Positions 25,883-34,705 of a stretch of 64,000 nucleotides of DNA are shown piece after piece (the first letter of the stretch is position 1; every line of letters begins with the position of its first letter). The DNA is from Streptomyces sp. NBC_01224 (GTDB lineage Bacteria > Actinomycetota > Actinomycetes > Streptomycetales > Streptomycetaceae): positions 5,823,001 to 5,887,000 of the forward strand of contig NZ_CP108529.1 of NCBI RefSeq assembly GCF_036002945.1. Reading direction: 5' to 3'. The notes below the pieces were generated by a model. That model did no database searches, was not told where the DNA came from, and saw only the letters and a program-made list of their open reading frames with translations. A program made the position numbers and the translations under genes.

Positions 25883-26479
25883 ATGGCACCGCGTATCCTG
25901 CTCGCCCGGCACGGCCAGACGGAATGGTCCGTCAAGGGCAATCACACAGGCAGGACGGACATCCCACTGCTCGACACCGGCCGTGCGGGCGCCAAGCTCC
26001 TCGGTGAGCGGCTGCACCGCAAGCCGTGGGCGGACCTGCCGGGCCTGGAAGTCCGCACCAGTCCGCTGCTCCGGGCCAAGGAGACCTGTGACATCGCGGG
26101 TTTCGGGGACCGGGCCGAGCCGTGGGACGCGCTGCTGGAGTGGGACTACGGGGCGTACGAGGGGATGACCCCGGCACAGATCAAGGCGATCCGTCCCGAC
26201 TGGTTCATCTGGCGCGACGGGGTGCCGGAGGGGGAGACCCTGGCCGAACTGTCCGCCCGCGCCGACGAGATCGTCGACTGGGCCCGCTCGGCCGACCGCG
26301 ACGTCCTGGTCTTCGCCCACGGTCACATCCTGCGGGCGCTGGGGGCGCGGTGGCTGGGCGAGGACGTGTCGTTCGCGGCGCGTATCCGGCTCGATCCGAC
26401 GTCGCTGTCGGTGCTGGGGTGGGCGTACGGTGCGCCCGCGATAGAGCGCTGGAACGACACGGGCCATCTGGACCGGTAG
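25883..26479 (+). CDS. Histidine phosphatase (phosphoglycerate-mutase-like)
   Basis: A 198-residue branch-1 histidine phosphatase starting MAPRILLARHGQTEW at the ATG at 25883 behind GGGAGAG. The catalytic RHG is at residues 9-11. Arg in RTSPLLRAKETCD, Glu in LLEWDYGAYEGM and His in VFAHGHILRALGARW complete the active site. The group includes acid phosphatases and sugar-phosphate phosphatases; the physiological substrate is unknown. The gene is monocistronic and divergent from the PAP2 gene. It ends before an inverted repeat at 26514. Confidence 0.9.
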   Translation: MAPRILLARHGQTEWSVKGNHTGRTDIPLLDTGRAGAKLLGERLHRKPWADLPGLEVRTSPLLRAKETCDIAGFGDRAEPWDALLEWDYGAYEGMTPAQIKAIRPDWFIWRDGVPEGETLAELSARADEIVDWARSADRDVLVFAHGHILRALGARWLGEDVSFAARIRLDPTSLSVLGWAYGAPAIERWNDTGHLDR

Positions 26480-26506
26480 TCCTGCCGCCCCCGGCAGCAG
26501 GGGGTC

Positions 26507-26562
26507 TCGATCGCCGGACGGGCTCGATCTTGCCGGCGCGCGGTGGAAGCCGGCCCGTCCGG
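26507..26562. repeat. Streptomyces intergenic repeat forming an inverted pair
   Basis: CCGGACGGGC (26514-26523) and its complement (26553-26562) lie within copies of the TCGATCGCCGGACGGGCTCG repeat family. The pair sits between convergent genes and may stop transcription from both sides. Confidence 0.6.
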
Positions 26563-26626
26563 TGGCTGCGGACGGAACCGGTCACATGGCGCGGGGGGTC
26601 TGGAATCCGGGCCGTTCGGCGAACCC

Positions 26627-27976
26627 TTACGCCCCCGCCGCGGAGACCTCCGCGTGCCGCTCGAGGAACCCCCGTACCTCCGCCGCACCCCGCTGCGGCG
26701 CCAGTACCCCCGCCGCCCCCGCCAGCATCGCCCGGATGCGGGACGACTGGACGCGGTCCAGCAGGTCCAGCACCTGGTGGCCCGCCGTCGCCGCCTCCGG
26801 GGCCCGGCCCGCCCGGGCCAGGTCTGTGGTCAGCTCGGCCCGGTACAGCGCCAGGTTCCGGGTGAAGTGCGGGTCCTGGAGACGTGTCGCCCGCAGCGCA
26901 TGGCGGGCCGCCCGCGACCAGTCGCCCAGCGCCGACCAGCACTGCGCCTCCAGCATCTCCAGCTCCGCCTCCCGGAAGAAGGTCATCCACTCCGGATCGG
27001 CGTCGGACGGACCGCGTTCGAACGCGGTGTGCGCCCGGCCGATCGCCCGTTCGCAGCCCGTACGGTCCCCGAGCCCCGCCCGGCCCCCCGCCTCCCGCAG
27101 CGCGAGCAGCGCCACCAGCCGCGGCGAGCCCAGCGGCTGCGCCGCCCGCTGCCCGGCCTCGGCGGCGCGCACGGACTCGCGGGGCCGCCCCGTGTCCCTG
27201 GCCAGGAACGACGCATTGCAGAACGCATGCGCCTCCAGCGCCGCGTCACCCGCCACCCGCGCCGTCGCCAGCGCCTCCGCATAGTGCGAGCGGGCGTCCT
27301 CGAACCGGCCCGAGTCATGGGCCAGCCAGCCCACCGAGATGGCCAGTTCGCCCGCCCCGGCATGCAGCCGGTCGGCCGTGGAGCGCCTGGTGGCGGTTGC
27401 GGAGTCGAGCAGCGCGTACGCCGCCCGCAGCGGCTGGGACGCCCTGCGGTACAGGCCGTCACCGCCGTGCCGGTCGTCGAGCAGCCGGATCTGCCGTACT
27501 GCCTTCTCGACGGCGCTCACCTCGGCCTCTCCGACCCGGTGCCGGTCGGGCAGGGCGGCGGCGGACGTGCCGTCGAGGCCGAGGCCCAGGGTTGCGGCCG
27601 CCATCGCGGTGGTGCCGCTCGTCATGAATACGCGACGCAGCACGTCGCTCTCCTCGTCGGTGTCGCTGTGGAGCGTGGGGGGCGGTGGGGTTTCGGCAGT
27701 GGTCCGTGCCCCCCGGCCGCGTACCGATTCGCGCGGCGAGAAGCCCAGGTCCGCCAGGGTGGCGCCGGGGAACATGTGCAGGAAGACCCGCTCGTACGCG
27801 TAGTTGGGGCAGCGGATCTCGCCGGACTCCACGCGGCCGATGTACCGGGCGTCGCACGCGACCTGCTCGCCGATCTCGCGGGCGGACCTGCGTACCGCGG
27901 CAGCGAACTCCCCGGCGGAGCGCGGTCCGCGCAGCCGCCGGAAGGCGAGGTTGGGAACTGCCCCTGTCGACACCAT
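26627..27976 (-). CDS. XRE-type regulator with TPR-like repeats
   Basis: A 449-residue protein starting MVSTGAVPNLAFRRLRGP at the ATG at 27976. The N-terminal helix-turn-helix (about residues 20-70) reads EFAAAVRRSAREIGEQVACD then RYIGRVESGEIRCPNYAYER. A small hydrophobic stretch follows (TAMAAATLGLGLDG, about 120). The rest, from about 150, is a row of helical hairpins of TPR style (GRFEDARSHYAEALATARVA, LEAHAFCNASFLARDTGRPR). Such proteins are frequent in Streptomyces near signalling or metabolic genes; the target is unknown. It is divergent from the small gene at 28217. Confidence 0.82.
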   Translation of the reverse strand: MVSTGAVPNLAFRRLRGPRSAGEFAAAVRRSAREIGEQVACDARYIGRVESGEIRCPNYAYERVFLHMFPGATLADLGFSPRESVRGRGARTTAETPPPPTLHSDTDEESDVLRRVFMTSGTTAMAAATLGLGLDGTSAAALPDRHRVGEAEVSAVEKAVRQIRLLDDRHGGDGLYRRASQPLRAAYALLDSATATRRSTADRLHAGAGELAISVGWLAHDSGRFEDARSHYAEALATARVAGDAALEAHAFCNASFLARDTGRPRESVRAAEAGQRAAQPLGSPRLVALLALREAGGRAGLGDRTGCERAIGRAHTAFERGPSDADPEWMTFFREAELEMLEAQCWSALGDWSRAARHALRATRLQDPHFTRNLALYRAELTTDLARAGRAPEAATAGHQVLDLLDRVQSSRIRAMLAGAAGVLAPQRGAAEVRGFLERHAEVSAAGA

Positions 27977-28216
27977 GGCTGAGCCCTCTCTGGTGCAGCC
28001 GGGCTCCTGCTTCCGGTGTCCCGGCGGAGCAAGAACGTACCTGTTGTGACGGACCGCACATACAGCGTTTGCCTACAAAAGGGATATCTCGCCTGCGATC
28101 CGCCATGAACTGCCACCCTTTGCGGCGGCGTGGCACCGTAGCCCTTGACGCCGTCGACGCGTTGATCCCCGTGGAGACGGAATCCGGCTCCGCCCGGCGA
28201 TGAGAGGAGAGGTCCC

Positions 28217-28666
28217 TTGTTGCACATCGGCACGGAGACCGGCTCGCGGACGACTGCGACGACCACGGCCGCAACGGGTGCCACGGTGCCCACAGCGCCC
28301 ACGGAGGACCACGGCGCCGTACCCTGCGACCTGGTGACCGTCCCGGCACGCCAGGGACTGGAGGCCGTGGACATCCTGCGCCGGGGGGCCGACCAGGAAG
28401 CCGTCGGCCCGGTCCTGCACGACGGAGCCTGTGACACCCTCGGCTTCCTGGTTCCCCCGGGGACCGCCGAGGCGTGGGACGTACCGGGCAGCGCCTGTAC
28501 GCGGACCGACGGCCGCGGGCTGCGCATCCCCGCCGAGCCGCCCGTCACCGGCAGCGGCTGGCTGCTGCCGCCGGGGGAGGACGCCCCGGTCACCGACCCG
28601 GCCGTGCTGCGGGCCGCTCTCGACCAGGCGGCCCGGCTGATCGAGGCGGCCGACAACCGCCGCTGA
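28217..28666 (+). CDS. Hypothetical protein, 149 residues
   Basis: I do not recognise a family with confidence. It starts at a TTG (MLHIGTETGSRTTATTTAAT) after a strong GAGGAGAGG ribosome site, with a Thr/Ala-rich N-terminus. The core (CDLVTVPARQGLEAVDILRR ... GDTLGFLVPPGTAEAW-like ... SGWLLPPGEDAPVTDP) faintly recalls the fold of short prim-pol-like proteins in Streptomyces (a start CDLVTVPARQG and an end with GWLLPP). It is Cys-poor and has no membrane segment. It precedes the methyltransferase-like gene by 83 bases on the same strand. Confidence 0.6.
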   Translation: MLHIGTETGSRTTATTTAATGATVPTAPTEDHGAVPCDLVTVPARQGLEAVDILRRGADQEAVGPVLHDGACDTLGFLVPPGTAEAWDVPGSACTRTDGRGLRIPAEPPVTGSGWLLPPGEDAPVTDPAVLRAALDQAARLIEAADNRR

Positions 28667-28749
28667 CCGCAGGCTCCCCGTCCGCGCGCCCATAATGGGC
28701 CGGTGGCCGGGTTTCCCCGGCACGGCCGGTTCTGTACCGGCCCGGAGCG

Positions 28750-29703
28750 ATGAGCAGTGAGCAGGCACGAGCAGCAGTGGCACGTCGAGGAGCGTCGAGC
28801 GCAGGCGCGGGCGCCCGTAAGCGGTCCGACCGCAAGGCCGACGGCAGGACCGGACGCGGGACCGGGCGCAGGACGGAACCGCTCGCCGAACCGGTGGACG
28901 GCGGTCTCGCCGAGCTGGTGCCCGACCGGGAGCGTCCGCACGCCTGGACGCTGACGCTCGATGGAGCCCCCCAGTCCCATGTGGACCTCGACGACCCCAC
29001 GTATCTGTCCTTCGAGTACCAGCGCAGGATCGGCCACATCGCCGACCTCGTCGCACCCCCTGGGCAGCCCCTGCACGTGGTGCACCTGGGCGGCGGTGCC
29101 TTCACGCTCGCCCGCTACATCGCCGCGACCCGGCCCCGCTCCACCCAGCAGGTCGTCGAGGTGGACGCCGCGCTCGTCCAACTGGTCCGCCGGGAGCTGC
29201 CGCTGGACCCACAGGCCAGGATCCGGGTCCGGGCCACCGATGCCCGCGCCGGGCTCGGGAAGATCCAGGACGGCTGGGCGGATCTCGTCATCGCCGATGT
29301 CTTCAGCGGGGCCCGTACCCCCGCACACCTCACCAGCACCGAGTTTCTCGCCGAGGTACGCCGGGTCCTGAAGCCCGGCGGGAGTTACGTGGCCAACCTC
29401 GCGGACGGCCCGCCGCTGACCCATCTGCGCGGCCAGGTCGCCACCGCGGCCACGGTCTTCCCCGAACTGGCGCTCGCCGCCGACCCGACCGTGTGGCGCG
29501 GCCGTCGCTTCGGCAACGCCGTGCTGCTCGCCTCGGATCTGCCGCTGAAGGTCGCGGAGCTGACCCGCCGGGTCGCGACCGACCCGCACCCCGGACGCGT
29601 CGAACACGGGCGGGCGCTCGCCGACTTCACCGGCGGCGCGGCGGCGGTGAGCGACGCGGACGCCAGGCATTCACCGGCTCCGCCGCCGTCGGCCTTCGGG
29701 TAG
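28750..29703 (+). CDS. Spermidine synthase-like (SpeE-fold) protein
   Basis: A Rossmann methyltransferase/aminopropyltransferase-fold protein of 317 residues starting at the ATG at 28750. The first 55 residues are basic and low-complexity. The fold core shows LHVVHLGGGAFTLARYIA (motif I, about 98-115), VVEVDAALVQLVRRELPL (motif II), RVRATDARAGLGKIQDGWAD and LVIADVFSGARTPAHLTSTE. This pattern is common to spermidine-synthase-like proteins of actinomycetes that lack the N-terminal domain. The PAPT catalytic Asp (DVFSG) is present. Polyamine synthesis is possible but unproven. Confidence 0.82.
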   Translation: MSSEQARAAVARRGASSAGAGARKRSDRKADGRTGRGTGRRTEPLAEPVDGGLAELVPDRERPHAWTLTLDGAPQSHVDLDDPTYLSFEYQRRIGHIADLVAPPGQPLHVVHLGGGAFTLARYIAATRPRSTQQVVEVDAALVQLVRRELPLDPQARIRVRATDARAGLGKIQDGWADLVIADVFSGARTPAHLTSTEFLAEVRRVLKPGGSYVANLADGPPLTHLRGQVATAATVFPELALAADPTVWRGRRFGNAVLLASDLPLKVAELTRRVATDPHPGRVEHGRALADFTGGAAAVSDADARHSPAPPPSAFG

Positions 29704-30709
29704 GAGGGCGCTGAAGGTCTCGGCCGGGATGCCGAGGACCGACAACACCGTTCCGGGTCAATAGAGTTCAGGGCTTTTGTGCGTCGGTCGGGCGACCACG
29801 CCCCGGTTTCCCGGAACGGCGATCGAGGCGAGGACAGCTGACTCGTCGACTAAGTCTTCGGGCAACGCGACCATCATCGGCTCGCCGGCACGACCTGGGT
29901 GCGGGCCCCGGCTGCGTTCTGGTGCGCGCGATCGTGGAGTCCACCGCGACGACCCGGTTCAAATCCCCATCGGCGTCGGCTGGCAGCATGGTGAATACGC
30001 GCTCCCAGGTGCTGTCGAAGGCCCACATTCTCAAACCAACGGCTCGATCCGCGCCCATTGCGCTTCAGCCGGCGGCACATCCGGACCGACGACCCGACTC
30101 GGCGGGAGTGACCCGAACGGAACTGCCTGGTCGGCCTGTCTGACGCAGGTGAGGAAGGGCTGCTTATCAGCCAACTTCCAGCCGAGAGGCATCGTCGAAT
30201 CCACTCCTTCTTCACGGCAGCCACACAGATTACTCCTGTCATGGGCACGGGATCTACGCACGCCGAATCGGGAGAAATCGGGTAGGTGCTTTCGCGTCAT
30301 GGAGCTCCGGCAGCCAAAATCACCTCTTGTTCCGGGGTGTTGGCCTGTGCCTATGGTGATCGCCGCGCGTGCTGGGTCTCGACCGTTTCGCCAGGACGCG
30401 CGCACATCATTCGGCGGCCGGGGGAGCAGTGCCGCCACGGGGAGGGACGGACCGTCATGCCGCGAAACCAGCTCACCGCGCATGCCGCCTTGGTAGGCGT
30501 CGCCTGCCGCTCCTGTCCCCGCGCCGGGACAGCGTGCTGATCCGCGCGCATCATCCCGCCTCTGGACGGTTACCCCCGCCTGCCTTCGGCACGAGGGTCG
30601 GCACCCAGGGGGCGGGGAGGCCGATCTTCGAGGTCGCCTTCAACGGCAAGACCCAGCGCGTGGCCGTTAGCGTGGGCGACAACGGATTCGTGATCGGAGC
30701 AAACCCCGT
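29704..30709. other. Decayed accessory patch
   Basis: About 1 kb without an intact gene. It holds a minus-strand IS5-type transposase relic (29768-30300) and a plus-strand fragment that may be the tip of a toxin (30590-30713). Codon bias is weaker here than in the flanks. Confidence 0.7.
29768..30300 (-). pseudogene. IS5-family-type transposase relic
   Basis: Two frames carry recognisable pieces. One ends PPAEAQWARIEPLV, the usual N-terminal DEQW-ARIEPLL of IS5-type transposases. The next begins MWAFDSTWERVFTMLPADAD and continues VVAVDSTIARTRTQPG, the region around the first catalytic Asp. About 50 residues between them are missing, a stop separates them and the C-terminal half with the last two acidic residues is lost. 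It cannot transpose. Confidence 0.75.
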
Positions 30710-30713
30710 ATGA
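30590..30713 (+). pseudogene. Possible C-terminal tip of a polymorphic toxin (fragment)
   Basis: The frame ends with GRPIFEVAFNGKTQRVAVSV then GDNGFVIGANPV and TGA. A short beta-hairpin that ends in a conserved aromatic/Ala-Asn-Pro motif is typical of toxin C-termini such as EndoU-like or related nucleases. There is no start codon or leader domain. The stop overlaps the ATG of the next gene as ATGA, the usual toxin-immunity coupling. Family assignment is a guess. Confidence 0.4.
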
Positions 30714-31453
30714 CCCTCGAAGAACCGCGGCACATGCTCGTGCAGGCCCGGGGCGAGCCGTCCCCGCTGTACGAGCCGGAGGATCCCGGGGCCTACGAGG
30801 ACCTCGGGGCCTTCACCCGTAACGTCCCGCTGGACGATTCCCGGCTGGACCTCCCGGCGGATCTGGCGGACGTGCTGCGTTCCTGGTCGCTGACCCGACT
30901 GCCGGGGGGTTTCGCATCCCGCCCGGACCTGCGCAAGCACGCAAGGCAGGGCCTGGCGGCCGCCCAGCGACTGGCCAGGCATCTCGGGCCGTCGTGCGCG
31001 GTGCGCTACCGGGACGAGCGCCACAGGACGGCGAAGTGGGTGTGCTGGGGCTGCGATCGCCTCCACTGGGAGCGCGACAGCCACGGCACGCCCCCGCACC
31101 CGGTCGACATCACGGTCGAGGGCGAGTACAAGTTCGGTCCGCTGCGCTCCGACGGATTCGGGGACTTCTTCCCGGATGATCCCGCCGCCGCCCTGGCCCT
31201 GTCCGATGACCTCGTCGCCGCTCTGTACACGTGGGCGGAAAGCATCGACACCACGTTGAACCTGCACCTGCGGGACCGGGAGGACGGCAAGTACGACGCC
31301 GAGTGGCAGCGGCTGTTCCGCGAGGGAATGGACCTGGCGGAACAGATCGCACATGAGCTCGGCCCCGCCCGGTCAGTGACCTACAAAGGCCTGGCACATG
31401 GTGGGCCGGCCGCGCTGACGTCAGTCACCTGGCAAGGAGACCAGAGGTTGTAG
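30710..31453 (+). CDS. Hypothetical protein, possible immunity protein
   Basis: A soluble 247-residue acidic protein starting MTLEEPRHMLVQARGEPSPL. Its ATG overlaps the stop of the toxin-like fragment. No domain is recognised. Visible features are a C-x2-C pair in WVCWGCDRLHWE (about 105), a repeated two-halves layout (ARHLGPSCAVRYRDERHRTA and HELGPARSVTYKGLAHGGPA) and many acidic residues (EGEYKFGPLRSDGFGDFFPD). The acidic character, the coupling and the patch of mobile-element debris fit an immunity gene left after a toxin was truncated. This is inference. Confidence 0.65.
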   Translation: MTLEEPRHMLVQARGEPSPLYEPEDPGAYEDLGAFTRNVPLDDSRLDLPADLADVLRSWSLTRLPGGFASRPDLRKHARQGLAAAQRLARHLGPSCAVRYRDERHRTAKWVCWGCDRLHWERDSHGTPPHPVDITVEGEYKFGPLRSDGFGDFFPDDPAAALALSDDLVAALYTWAESIDTTLNLHLRDREDGKYDAEWQRLFREGMDLAEQIAHELGPARSVTYKGLAHGGPAALTSVTWQGDQRL

Positions 31454-31730
31454 ACGCGAGATGAACGTGGCCGGTGGAGCTCAGAGAAGACTGTGTATCT
31501 CCGCTCCACCGACCACGCCGCTACCAGGGACCGAGCCGTCGGTCTGGCCGGACGGCGGCGCGTTCTTCCGTGACAGGTCGACTGGTTCGGCTTCCGGCCG
31601 CAGCGGGGCGAGCGGGGAGCGCCGTCCTTTGTCCACGGTGCGCAGCCGCACCCGGTCGACACCGGTTCCGGAAGCCTGCAGGGCCCCTTTCACGCGTGCC
31701 TGGTGCCCAGTGGTGTCGGCACGTCAGGGC
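31454..31730. other. Short intergenic stretch
   Basis: I see no gene or clear signal between the immunity-like gene and the small minus-strand frame. The same is true of 31941-32056. Confidence 0.5.
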
Positions 31731-31940
31731 CTACACGACCTCGACCTGTGGCGGATGGTCGTTCCAGGTGCAGAAGACCGACACCACCCGGCCGCCGTCC
31801 TGGCCGAAGTCCACCCGGATCCAGGTTGAGTTCGTCCAGACCTGCATCGAGGAAGACAGTCCGTCCGTGGAGTCCTGGCCGCCCCCGGCGCTCGCCGAGA
31901 TCGGCACCGCGCGCGGCGGGTCGTACGCCGTGCCCGCCAT
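31731..31940 (-). CDS. Small hypothetical protein, 69 residues
   Basis: This frame has good Streptomyces third-base bias and a protein-like end (SSSMQVWTNSTWIRVDFGQD then VVSVFCTWNDHPPQVEVV). It begins MAGTAYDPPRAVPIS at the ATG at 31940, but the ribosome site is poor and a GTG start lies a few codons earlier. It lies downstream of leuA on the same strand by 117 bases. It could be an intact small protein or the end of a decayed gene. Confidence 0.45.
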   Translation of the reverse strand: MAGTAYDPPRAVPISASAGGGQDSTDGLSSSMQVWTNSTWIRVDFGQDGGRVVSVFCTWNDHPPQVEVV

Positions 31941-32056
31941 CACCGTGTGCACACCCCACCACGACAGCGCATCCCGGCCGGCCCCCACACCCCCACATCC
32001 GGCCGGGGTGCGCCCCCACTTGCGTGCAACCGCCTGCCCATAGACGTAACAAAGCC

Positions 32057-33838
32057 CTACCGGCCCGCCCGGTTCACCGCCGACAGCACGGCCAGGATCG
32101 ACGCCGTGAGGACGGACGTGTCCTGTCCCGCCCCCCAGCACCGCTCCCCGTCGATGCCGGCGCCGACCCGGCACTCCGCGTACGCCATCGCCGGACTGCC
32201 TTGCCCCGTCGCCGTCGCATGCTCGGAGAAGTCGACGACGCCCACCTCGATCCCGGCCGCCGCCAGCGCATGGGTGAATGCCGACACCGGGCCATTGCCG
32301 GTGCCCTCGTAGTCGCCTTCCCGCTCACCCACCCGCAGCGTGCAGATGAACCGGTGCTCACCGGCCGGATTCCGGTCTGTGGACCAGGAAGTCAGGGCCA
32401 CGGAACCGTCCCGGCCGGGTACCAGATACGTCGCCTCGAACAGCTCCCACAGATCCTTCGGCGTGACCTCCAGACCGCTGTCGTCGGTCGCGGTCTGCAC
32501 CGTACGGGAGAAGTCCGCACGCAGTCCGGCCGGCAGGTTCACCCCGTAGTTGCTCTGCAGCAGATGCGCGATACCACCCTTCCCCGACTGGCTGTTGACC
32601 CGGATGACCGCCTCGTACGTACGCCCCACATCTGCCGGGTCGATCGGCAGATACGGCACTTGCCACAGCTCGGAACCGCTGCTCGCGCGATGGGCGAAGC
32701 CCTTGCTGATGGCGTCCTGGTGGGTGCCGGAGAAGGCGGTGTGGACGAGATCGCCGCCGTACGGGTGGCGGGGTGGCACCGGCAGCCGGTTGCAGTGCTC
32801 GACCGTGCGGCGGATCTCGTCGATGTCGGAGAAGTCGATCATCGGGTCGACGCCCTGGGCGTGCAGATTGAGGGCCAAGTTGACCAGGTCCACATTGCCG
32901 GTCCGCTCCCCGTTGCCGAACAGACAGCCCTCCACGCGCTGCGCACCCGCCAGAACGGCGAGTTCGGCGCACGCGGTGCCGGTGCCGCGGTCGTTGTGCG
33001 GATGGACGGAGAGGATCACCGAGTCCCGCCGGTCCAGATGCCGGTGCATGTACTCGATCTGGTCCGCGTACACATTCGGCGTCGCGATCTCCACCGTGGC
33101 GGGCAGATTGTGGATGACCGGCCGGTCCGGGGACGCGTCCCACAGCTCGGTGAGACTGTTGCAGAGCTCCAGGACGAAGTCCGGCTCGGTGAGGATGAAG
33201 ACCTCGGGGGAGAACTCGAACCGGATGTCCGCTGCGGGCCGCGACCGCGCCAGCCGCTCCATCTGCGTCGCCGCCTCCAGCACCACACCGTGCACCTCGG
33301 CGCGGCTGCGGCCGAGTACGACATCGCGCCAGACGGGGGCGGTCGGGATGTACAGATGGACGACCGCGCGATCCATCCCCTCGATGGACTCGAAGGTACG
33401 CTCGATCAGATCCTGCCTGGCCGGGGTGAAGACGACCACGGTGACGTCGTCCGGCACCGCGCCGCTCGTGGCCAGATGCCGGACGAAGTCGAAGTCGGTG
33501 CGGCTCGCGGACGGATAGCCGACCTCGATCTCCTTGAACCCCATGGCGACGAGCAGATCGAACATCCGGCGCTTGCGCGGCGTGTCCATCGGTTCGGCCA
33601 GTGCCTGGTTGCCGTCCCGCAGATCCACGGGTACCCAGAGCGGAGCCTGCTCGATACGGGCCTGCGGCCAGGTGCGGCCGGTCAGCGGGACCTCGACGCG
33701 GTCGAAGACGGAGCGGTAGCGGTGGGACGGCATGGAGCTGGCGCGCTGCGGGTTCCAGCGGGGCGCGTCGGCGGGCACGGGCCCGCGCGGGGTGCAGATC
33801 GTGGGGAAGCTGTGCATCGGTGACAGACGGTCGGACAT
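32057..33838 (-). CDS. leuA: 2-isopropylmalate synthase
   Basis: The first committed enzyme of leucine synthesis, joining 2-ketoisovalerate and acetyl-CoA. It has 593 residues from the ATG at 33838 (MSDRLSPMHSFPTICTPRGP). The TIM barrel carries VDLRDGNQALAEPMDTPRKR (substrate and metal binding, about 60-80), VHPHNDRGTGTACAELAVLA (metal-binding HxH, about 280) and GCLFGNGERTGNVDL. The C-terminal third (about 470-590) is the LeuA dimer regulatory domain for leucine feedback. The length fits the long mycobacterial-type LeuA. A hairpin lies 45 bases upstream. The divergent GntR gene starts 165 bases away and may control it. Confidence 0.95.
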   Translation of the reverse strand: MSDRLSPMHSFPTICTPRGPVPADAPRWNPQRASSMPSHRYRSVFDRVEVPLTGRTWPQARIEQAPLWVPVDLRDGNQALAEPMDTPRKRRMFDLLVAMGFKEIEVGYPSASRTDFDFVRHLATSGAVPDDVTVVVFTPARQDLIERTFESIEGMDRAVVHLYIPTAPVWRDVVLGRSRAEVHGVVLEAATQMERLARSRPAADIRFEFSPEVFILTEPDFVLELCNSLTELWDASPDRPVIHNLPATVEIATPNVYADQIEYMHRHLDRRDSVILSVHPHNDRGTGTACAELAVLAGAQRVEGCLFGNGERTGNVDLVNLALNLHAQGVDPMIDFSDIDEIRRTVEHCNRLPVPPRHPYGGDLVHTAFSGTHQDAISKGFAHRASSGSELWQVPYLPIDPADVGRTYEAVIRVNSQSGKGGIAHLLQSNYGVNLPAGLRADFSRTVQTATDDSGLEVTPKDLWELFEATYLVPGRDGSVALTSWSTDRNPAGEHRFICTLRVGEREGDYEGTGNGPVSAFTHALAAAGIEVGVVDFSEHATATGQGSPAMAYAECRVGAGIDGERCWGAGQDTSVLTASILAVLSAVNRAGR

Positions 33839-33882
33839 GAAGACGGACTCTTCTCGCATCGCCGGATGCGACCGGCACAGCA

Positions 33883-33905
33883 CGGCACCCCGCGGCGGGG
33901 TGCCG
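33883..33905 (-). promoter_or_regulatory. Hairpin in the leuA leader
   Basis: A perfect 10-bp stem (CGGCACCCCG) with a 3-base loop lies between the leuA start and the divergent regulator. An attenuator is possible, but I see no leucine-rich leader peptide in front of it. Confidence 0.35.
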
Positions 33906-33994
33906 GTCGCTTCAGGCCCCGCCGCGGCAGCCGAGAAGAAGGAGACCGCTGTGCGTCATGCCCGGTACAGTGCCAGAAAGCAAGTCCTCAGACA

Positions 33995-34005
33995 ACCTGA
34001 CAGGT
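33995..34005. promoter_or_regulatory. Palindrome overlapping the GntR start (ACCTG-A-CAGGT)
   Basis: The 11-bp palindrome covers the first bases of the GTG start codon at 34004. It is well placed for autoregulation by the GntR protein. Confidence 0.4.
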
Positions 34006-34705
34006 GAAACCCGTGTCCTCGCTCGGTCCGCTCCGCCCCAGCCCCCTGGTCGAACAGGCCACGCGCCATCTGCGCCAGCAGATCACCGAGGGGCACTGGC
34101 CGGTCGGCACGAAGATTCCCGGCGAGACCACCCTGGCCAAGACGCTCGGCGTGGGCCGCTCCACGGTACGCGAGGCGGTGCGCACCCTGGCCACGCTCGG
34201 GCTGCTCCAGTCCCGTCACGGCGCGGGCGTCTTCGTCATCGCCGACCACGCGACGGAGGACTGGCCGGCCCGGCTGCGCCGGGCCTCGGTCACCGATGTC
34301 TACGAAGTGCGCATGCTGATCGAGGTCCAGGCCGCCCGGCTGGCCGCGCAGCGCCGTACGGACGAGGACCTGGCCGCCCTCGATGCGGCGCTCACCGTGC
34401 GGCGGGCGGCGGGGGCCGGGGGAGACGCCGAGTTCGTCGACGCGGACATCGCCCTGCACCGGGCCGTGGTGGTCGCGGCCCACAACCCCGTACTCACCGA
34501 TCTCTTCGGCGAGTTCGCCCCGGCACTGCGACAGGGTCTCATCGACCTCGTGGAGTTGTTCGGGCTGCGCCGCGAGGATCCGCACCACGGCGACGCGGGC
34601 CATGACGCGCTGGTACGGGCCGTCGTGGCAGGCGACGCGGAGTCGGCGGGCCGGGCCGCGCAGACCGAACTGGAGTCCACGCTGGCCCGGCTGCGGGCGG
34701 CGTAG
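34004..34705 (+). CDS. GntR (FadR subfamily) transcriptional regulator
   Basis: A 233-residue regulator from the GTG at 34004. The winged helix (about residues 12-80) reads LVEQATRHLRQQITEGHWPV and ETTLAKTLGVGRSTVREAVR. The C-terminal FCD domain (about 95-225) has the ligand and metal-binding pattern of FadR-type proteins: DVYEVRMLIEVQAARLAAQR, DADIALHRAVVVAAHNPVLT and DAGHDALVRAVVAGDAESAG. The ligand is unknown. It is divergent from leuA and upstream of the cellobiose operon, but ceb genes are known to answer to CebR. Confidence 0.88.
   Translation: MKPVSSLGPLRPSPLVEQATRHLRQQITEGHWPVGTKIPGETTLAKTLGVGRSTVREAVRTLATLGLLQSRHGAGVFVIADHATEDWPARLRRASVTDVYEVRMLIEVQAARLAAQRRTDEDLAALDAALTVRRAAGAGGDAEFVDADIALHRAVVVAAHNPVLTDLFGEFAPALRQGLIDLVELFGLRREDPHHGDAGHDALVRAVVAGDAESAGRAAQTELESTLARLRAA

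Noticed and set aside
33839..34003. Leucine attenuator leader peptide before leuA
   Set aside because: A hairpin is present, but no short frame rich in leucine codons precedes it.
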